Source: JAKAGZ01 sp964595355
Lineage (GTDB): Bacteria > Bacteroidota > Ignavibacteria > Ignavibacteriales > Ignavibacteriaceae
Assembly (NCBI GenBank): GCA_964595355.1
Contig: CAZQQD010000062.1
Span: 1 to 19,122, forward strand
Reading direction: 5' to 3'
DNA length: 19,122 nt
The translations under genes were made by a program, and so were the position numbers. Shown piece by piece: positions 16,079-19,122 of this stretch (position 1 is the first letter of the stretch; each line of letters opens with the position of its first letter). Under the pieces are notes generated by a model. It worked only from the letters and a program-made list of their open reading frames with translations, had not been told where the DNA came from and ran no database searches.

Positions 16079-16754
16079 AATACTTATAGCCGAAGATGAG
16101 CTTAATATGCGAAAGGGTCTTAAGGATAATCTTGAATTTGAAGGTTATGAAGTTGATTGCGCATCGGACGGCGAAGAGGCAATAGAATTTTTAAAAAATA
16201 GTAATTACAACCTAATAATTCTGGATGTAATGATGCCTAAAGTCTCCGGGTTCGACGTTTGCAAAAATGCCAGGGAAATGGGTATAGAAACACCGGTTAT
16301 CTTTTTGACAGCGAAAGGTGAAGAAATCGATAAAGTGCTTGGATTGGAATTCGGAGCAGATGATTATGTTACCAAGCCGTTTAGTCTTAGAGAACTGCTT
16401 GCAAGAATAAAAGCGATACTCAGACGAAGTGAGAATAAAAATTCAGAATCTGGAACAACACATAAGATCGGGAAACTGCAGGTAAATTTTTCGGCTTATT
16501 CAGCTACCGTAAGAGGAAAAAATATAGGAATGTCACACAAGGAATTTGAAATTTTGAATTATCTCTGGAAAAAAAGGAATACTACTATAAGCAGGGATGA
16601 CTTGTTGAATGAGATATGGGGTTATGAAGAATCTCCAACTACAAGAACGGTTGATAATTTTATCCTTAAACTCAGGCAGAAAATTGAAGAAGATTCAAAT
16701 CATCCCAAAATAATATTAACTGTTCATGGTGTTGGTTATAAATTGATCGACTAA
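16071..16754 (+). CDS. OmpR/PhoB-family response regulator
   Basis: An ATG at 16065 and an in-frame ATG at 16071 are both possible. I prefer 16071 (227 aa, starting MNKILIAEDE) because AAGGA at 16061-16065 is then 5 nt upstream, whereas the earlier ATG directly abuts it. The start overlaps the kinase stop by 8 bp, indicating translational coupling. Counting from 16065, the receiver domain has acidic residues E10-D11, phospho-acceptor D54 (ILDVMMP), T82 and K104 (TKPF). A winged-helix DNA-binding domain occupies ~135-228, ending in the typical TVHGVGYKL. It is the partner of the adjacent kinase and should act as a transcription factor. Targets are unknown; the envelope genes just downstream are candidates. 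Confidence 0.95.
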   Translation: MNKILIAEDELNMRKGLKDNLEFEGYEVDCASDGEEAIEFLKNSNYNLIILDVMMPKVSGFDVCKNAREMGIETPVIFLTAKGEEIDKVLGLEFGADDYVTKPFSLRELLARIKAILRRSENKNSESGTTHKIGKLQVNFSAYSATVRGKNIGMSHKEFEILNYLWKKRNTTISRDDLLNEIWGYEESPTTRTVDNFILKLRQKIEEDSNHPKIILTVHGVGYKLID

Positions 16755-16772
16755 AAGATCATAATTTATAGG

Positions 16773-16801
16773 AAATGCAGGTCATTTCATGACATTTTTT
16801 T
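16773..16801 (+). terminator. Weak rho-independent terminator after the two-component genes
   Basis: A perfect inverted repeat GTCAT-TTC-ATGAC (16781-16793) is followed at once by A and seven Ts (16795-16801). AAAT at 16773-16776 can pair with ATTT at 16794-16797 after a bulge, extending the stem. It lies 26 bp after the response regulator stop, as a terminator should. The 5-bp core stem is short, so termination may be partial. It could alternatively be a regulator-binding dyad. Confidence 0.4.
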
Positions 16802-16849
16802 ACAATTATATTACAAAGCGGTGACACTGATTATATCTCCTTGAATTAC

Positions 16850-16879
16850 GTTTGAACTGAGAGTTACAAACAGTTCAAA
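16850..16879 (+). promoter_or_regulatory. Structured leader: competing stem-loops before the RBS
   Basis: TTTGAACTG (16851-16859) and CAGTTCAAA (16871-16879) form a perfect 9-bp inverted repeat with an 11-nt loop. A mutually exclusive hairpin pairs GTTTGAACT (16850-16858) with AGTT-A-CAAAC (16862-16871) around a 3-nt loop with one bulged A. The element ends 6 nt before a strong Shine-Dalgarno, with no T run, so it is not a terminator. A translational or mRNA-stability role, or a DNA operator, is possible. Confidence 0.45.
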
Positions 16880-16885
16880 ATTAAA

Positions 16886-16891
16886 AGGAGG
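16886..16891 (+). promoter_or_regulatory. Strong Shine-Dalgarno of the secreted HEAT-like gene
   Basis: AGGAGG, inside AAAGGAGGT, is a near-perfect complement to the 16S rRNA 3' end, with 6 nt to the ATG at 16898. It is the strongest ribosome-binding site in the window and fixes the start. It predicts high translation unless the leader hairpin just upstream interferes. Confidence 0.75.
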
Positions 16892-16897
16892 TCTAAG

Positions 16898-17326
16898 ATG
16901 AAACGAATAACTTTAACAAGCTTGGTTTTAGTTACATTAATCATGTCGGTAAAACCGTTGAGAGCTCAGAAAATTACAGATGGTAAATATGATAAAGCTG
17001 TAGTTAACCTTATAATTGGAATCAATTCTGAGAACAGAGGCTTAGAAAAAAGTTCTATATACTATGCAGGAAGAGACAGAGTAACAGAAGCTGTTGATGC
17101 ATTAATAGAGCGTTTAAATAATGAAGATGATCCTTCAACAAGAATATTGATAGCATTATCGCTTTACGAAATAAGAGATCGCAGGGGTTTTAATGCCATA
17201 AAGGAATTATCGACCAAAGATAAAAATGAAAGAGTAAGAAGTATCAGCGGCCTTATTTATAATGAATATGCCAAAAGTACTGATTTAAAATTTGTTACAG
17301 TCAATCACGAAAGACCGGACAAATGA
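16898..17326 (+). CDS. Secreted small protein with HEAT-like helical repeats
   Basis: 142 aa. Residues 1-23 form a Sec signal peptide (basic start, hydrophobic core, cleavage after LRA before Q24), so the mature protein is ~119 aa and periplasmic or secreted. Residues ~57-125 are alpha-helical and suggest two HEAT-like repeats: RVTEAVDALIERLNNED, then STRILIALSLYEIRDRRG and KNERVRSISGLIYNEY. HEAT repeats mediate protein contacts; no enzymatic motif is present. The start is fixed by a near-perfect Shine-Dalgarno. It stands behind a probable terminator and a structured leader, so it may be independently regulated, and the two-component system upstream is a candidate controller. The function is not known to me. 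Confidence 0.75.
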   Translation: MKRITLTSLVLVTLIMSVKPLRAQKITDGKYDKAVVNLIIGINSENRGLEKSSIYYAGRDRVTEAVDALIERLNNEDDPSTRILIALSLYEIRDRRGFNAIKELSTKDKNERVRSISGLIYNEYAKSTDLKFVTVNHERPDK

Positions 17327-17352
17327 TTTGCATTTAATTTTTATGAAAGTCT

Positions 17353-18408
17353 GTGAATAATATTCATAAATATAGTTTGGCTTTTATATTTCTTCTGTTC
17401 CTTTTAACAGGTGGATGTAAATTACAAAAGAGAGAATTTAATAATAGTATTAATAAAAATGCTAATGCAATCGACTTAAAAGGTAACTGGAAGTTCTCCA
17501 TTGGAGATGATATCTCCTGGTCGAATAAAAATTATGATGATAAAAATTGGGAAGAGATCAAAGTCCCGTCTAGGTGGGAAGATCAGGGGTTCAATGGATA
17601 TGATGGATATGCCTGGTACAGAGTACATTTTGAATATGATCAGGCTATGAAGAATAATTATATATACTTGAACCTTGGAAGAGTCGATGATGTTGATCAG
17701 ACATTTCTAAACGGAAATCTGATCGGACACATGGGCTCTTTCCCCCCAAATTTTCAGACCGCTTATTATGTATCCAGAAGGTATTATCTCCCTTCGGAAT
17801 TATTAGATTCTGCAGGTGATAATGTAATTGCTGTAAGAGTATATGATTATCAATTATCAGGAGGAATACTTGAAGGGGATCCCGGATTAGAATATTTAGA
17901 TAAAGATCATTCTTTAGATCTGATACTTTCAGGAATCTGGAAATTCAAAACCGTGGATGATTCAGTCTACGCCAAGACTGATTTTGACGATAGTAACTGG
18001 AATATGATAACTGTTCCCTCATTTTGGGAATTACAGGGCTACCGTGATTATGATGGTTATGGCTGGTACAGAAAAGAATTCAAGATATCACCTGATCTTG
18101 CAAAAAAAGATTTGATGTTGTACCTGGGAAAAATAGATGACATTGATCAGACATATCTAAATGGGGTTCTCATTGGTAGTACAGGTAATTTCAGTAAGAA
18201 CCCGCCCGATTTCAACAAGTATAATGAATATGTCAGGCTTAGAGCTTATAATATTCCTTCCGGTATTCTTAAATCGTCAGGAGAAAATATTTTAGCTGTT
18301 AGAGTTTATGATGGGATGAAAGATGGAGGAATTTACGAGGGGCCTGTCGGAATAATTGAAAAAGACAGATATACTTCTTTCTGGCGCAGTCTTAATTCAG
18401 AAAAATAA
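17353..18408 (+). CDS. Lipoprotein with two tandem GH2/sialate-esterase-type jelly-roll domains
   Basis: 351 aa from a GTG start; the ATG at 17343 is in another frame and stops within five codons. Residues 1-21 are a lipoprotein signal ending LLTGG before C22. The rest is an internal duplication: repeat 1 (~42-165) and repeat 2 (~191-320) share the patterns L-x-G-x-WKF, VPS-x-WE-x-QG, YDGY-x-WYR, DD-x-DQT-x-LNG-x-LIG and ILAVRVYD-like ends. These match the galactose-binding-like jelly roll found at the N terminus of GH2 beta-galactosidases and in sialate O-acetylesterases. No catalytic barrel or SGNH module is attached. A membrane-anchored carbohydrate-binding or scaffold role is plausible. 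It begins 26 bp after the HEAT-like gene and is probably cotranscribed with it. Domain family fairly sure; function inferred. Confidence 0.75.
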   Translation: MNNIHKYSLAFIFLLFLLTGGCKLQKREFNNSINKNANAIDLKGNWKFSIGDDISWSNKNYDDKNWEEIKVPSRWEDQGFNGYDGYAWYRVHFEYDQAMKNNYIYLNLGRVDDVDQTFLNGNLIGHMGSFPPNFQTAYYVSRRYYLPSELLDSAGDNVIAVRVYDYQLSGGILEGDPGLEYLDKDHSLDLILSGIWKFKTVDDSVYAKTDFDDSNWNMITVPSFWELQGYRDYDGYGWYRKEFKISPDLAKKDLMLYLGKIDDIDQTYLNGVLIGSTGNFSKNPPDFNKYNEYVRLRAYNIPSGILKSSGENILAVRVYDGMKDGGIYEGPVGIIEKDRYTSFWRSLNSEK

Positions 18409-18420
18409 AATATTATTCAA

Positions 18421-18924
18421 TTACAAGTGAAGTGGGAAAGCAATTGTTCCTGCAAAGTATTCAACGCCTGGATTAGGTGGGCCCAGGCTTGCGTTTGACA
18501 TATGCCCGAAACTGGCTCCGATCCTTACACCGTTTGCAAATCTGAAAGCGATTTCAATTTGTGATCTGAACTCCAGTGGATGATAAAGATCTTTCCCATT
18601 TCCCTTACTGTAAAGTCCGGGAGCGAAGCTTGGTGTTATAACGAAATGTTCACCAATAAAAAAATTAATCAATCCGCCGGCGAATGCATAAACACTTCCG
18701 TCTGAAGTCCCACTAATTCCTGCAAATGGTTTTATTTTCCACCATCCTTTGTCATGACGATATTCAATCCTTCCTTCAAATGCGGTGTTTACCTTTTTGT
18801 TAAAGTCATAATAAGATCCGGATATCGCAATAAGTTTAGGATCATCGACTTGTGCGAATGTTAATAATGAAATAATAAATATTAAAAATGCCATAATGGC
18901 AAAACTTTGTAAATTATTCTTCAA
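18421..18924 (-). CDS. PagL-like lipid A 3-O-deacylase / acyloxyacyl hydrolase
   Basis: 167 aa. A signal peptide (1-24, cleavage LTFA before Q25) precedes alternating polar/aromatic beta strands, as in an 8-stranded outer-membrane barrel. The C-terminal GASFGHMSNASLGPPNPGVE carries the PagL signature: the catalytic triad would be H141, S143 and E155, with N144 and NPG (151-153) also conserved. PagL removes the 3-O-acyl chain of lipid A in the outer leaflet and lowers its immune and physical reactivity. The protein ends in a terminal hydrophobic strand (FPLHL). It is convergent with the jelly-roll lipoprotein, with only 12 bp between the stops. A TATATTTAC box lies 33 bp upstream. No alignment was run; the assignment rests on the H-x-S-N ... 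NPG-x-E pattern, length and topology. Confidence 0.72.
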   Translation of the reverse strand: MKNNLQSFAIMAFLIFIISLLTFAQVDDPKLIAISGSYYDFNKKVNTAFEGRIEYRHDKGWWKIKPFAGISGTSDGSVYAFAGGLINFFIGEHFVITPSFAPGLYSKGNGKDLYHPLEFRSQIEIAFRFANGVRIGASFGHMSNASLGPPNPGVEYFAGTIAFPLHL

Positions 18925-18956
18925 AATTAGTTTTTCGTTTTTGATTTTTAAACTTT

Positions 18957-18965
18957 GTAAATATA
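18957..18965 (-). promoter_or_regulatory. Candidate -7-like promoter box for the PagL-like gene
   Basis: On the minus strand this reads TATATTTAC followed by AAA, close to the Bacteroidetes -7 element TAnnTTTG and nearly the same as the box before recQ. It lies 33 bp upstream of the ATG. A -33 TTG is not evident, so the assignment is tentative. Confidence 0.3.
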
Positions 18966-19071
18966 GCTAAAAAATAAGTGCACTGCTATTTATGTAGTTT
19001 AAGTAAATTCCCAAAATTTTTATTAGAATAATAATACGTTAAATTGTACAATTAAAATTTAGGGAACACAG

Positions 19072-19122
19072 ATGATACCAAAGAAAACAGGGTTCAAATC
19101 TAAACTGGATATTGCTAAGAAC
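19072..19122 (+). CDS. Start of an unidentified gene, truncated by the window end
   Basis: An ATG preceded by AGGGA with about 6 nt spacing opens a frame of 17 codons that stays open to the last base (MIPKKTGFKSKLDIAKN). It is divergent from the PagL-like gene, with 147 bp between the two starts. The fragment is too short to identify. Confidence 0.5.
   Translation, partial: MIPKKTGFKSKLDIAKN

Noticed and set aside
18403..18430. Bidirectional terminator between the convergent lipoprotein and PagL-like genes
   Set aside because: Only short A/T runs are present, with no GC-containing stem.
18902..18962. 13-bp direct repeat AAACTTTGTAAAT at 18902-18914 and 18950-18962
   Set aside because: One copy lies inside the PagL-like coding sequence (signal-peptide codons) and the sequence is AT-rich, so a shared regulatory role is unlikely.

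Overview
The window is AT-rich and carries about 15 complete genes, plus one gene truncated at each edge. It looks like a Gram-negative chromosome of the Bacteroidota/Chlorobiota/Ignavibacteriota group. Supporting signs are an outer-membrane PagL-like lipid A deacylase, a bacterial lipoprotein, a phosphoglucose isomerase of the type often fused to transaldolase, genes with weak or no Shine-Dalgarno sequence next to genes with strong ones, and two TAnnTTTAC boxes resembling the Bacteroidetes -7 element. The lineage is an inference; there is no rRNA or marker gene here. I see no mobile element, CRISPR array, tRNA or rRNA.

Region 1 (1-5691, all minus strand). In transcription order: a GNAT acetyltransferase, an alanine/ornithine-racemase-family PLP enzyme, a sodium:solute symporter, an M20 amidohydrolase, an alanine racemase, and the first 96 codons of a RecQ helicase. 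The first five are tightly packed (gaps of 8, 40, 9 and 2 bp) and look like one transcription unit. A symporter, a deacylase, two amino-acid racemases and an acetyltransferase together suggest uptake, deacylation and stereo-inversion of amino acids or their N-acyl derivatives. RecQ, 60 bp further on, has its own possible promoter and is probably unrelated.

Region 2 (5692-6141) is a 450-bp AT-rich divergent intergenic region with overlapping small palindromes and a candidate promoter for the rightward operon.

Region 3 (6142-14432, plus strand) is a compact carbohydrate operon: gnd (short form), zwf, pgl, pgi, a beta-phosphoglucomutase-like HAD hydrolase, and a large GH63-type glucosidase. Gaps run from a 1-bp overlap to 23 bp. 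It encodes the whole oxidative pentose phosphate branch (glucose-6-P to 6-phosphogluconolactone to 6-phosphogluconate to ribulose-5-P), with entry from fructose-6-P through Pgi. The last two genes probably supply sugar from a glucoside. Transketolase and transaldolase are absent from the window.

Region 4 (14522-18924) is an envelope/signalling block: a membrane histidine kinase with a ~225-residue extracytoplasmic sensor, its overlapping OmpR-type response regulator, a weak terminator, a secreted HEAT-like small protein behind a structured leader, a lipoprotein made of two tandem GH2/sialate-esterase-type jelly-roll domains without a catalytic module, and, convergently, the PagL-like lipid A deacylase. 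A new plus-strand gene begins at 19072 and runs off the end.

Nothing here is clearly a new defence or mobile system. The most interesting items are the racemase/amidohydrolase/symporter cluster, the non-catalytic tandem-domain lipoprotein, the structured leader at 16850-16879, and the unusual active-site or cofactor residues in the alanine racemase and Gnd.
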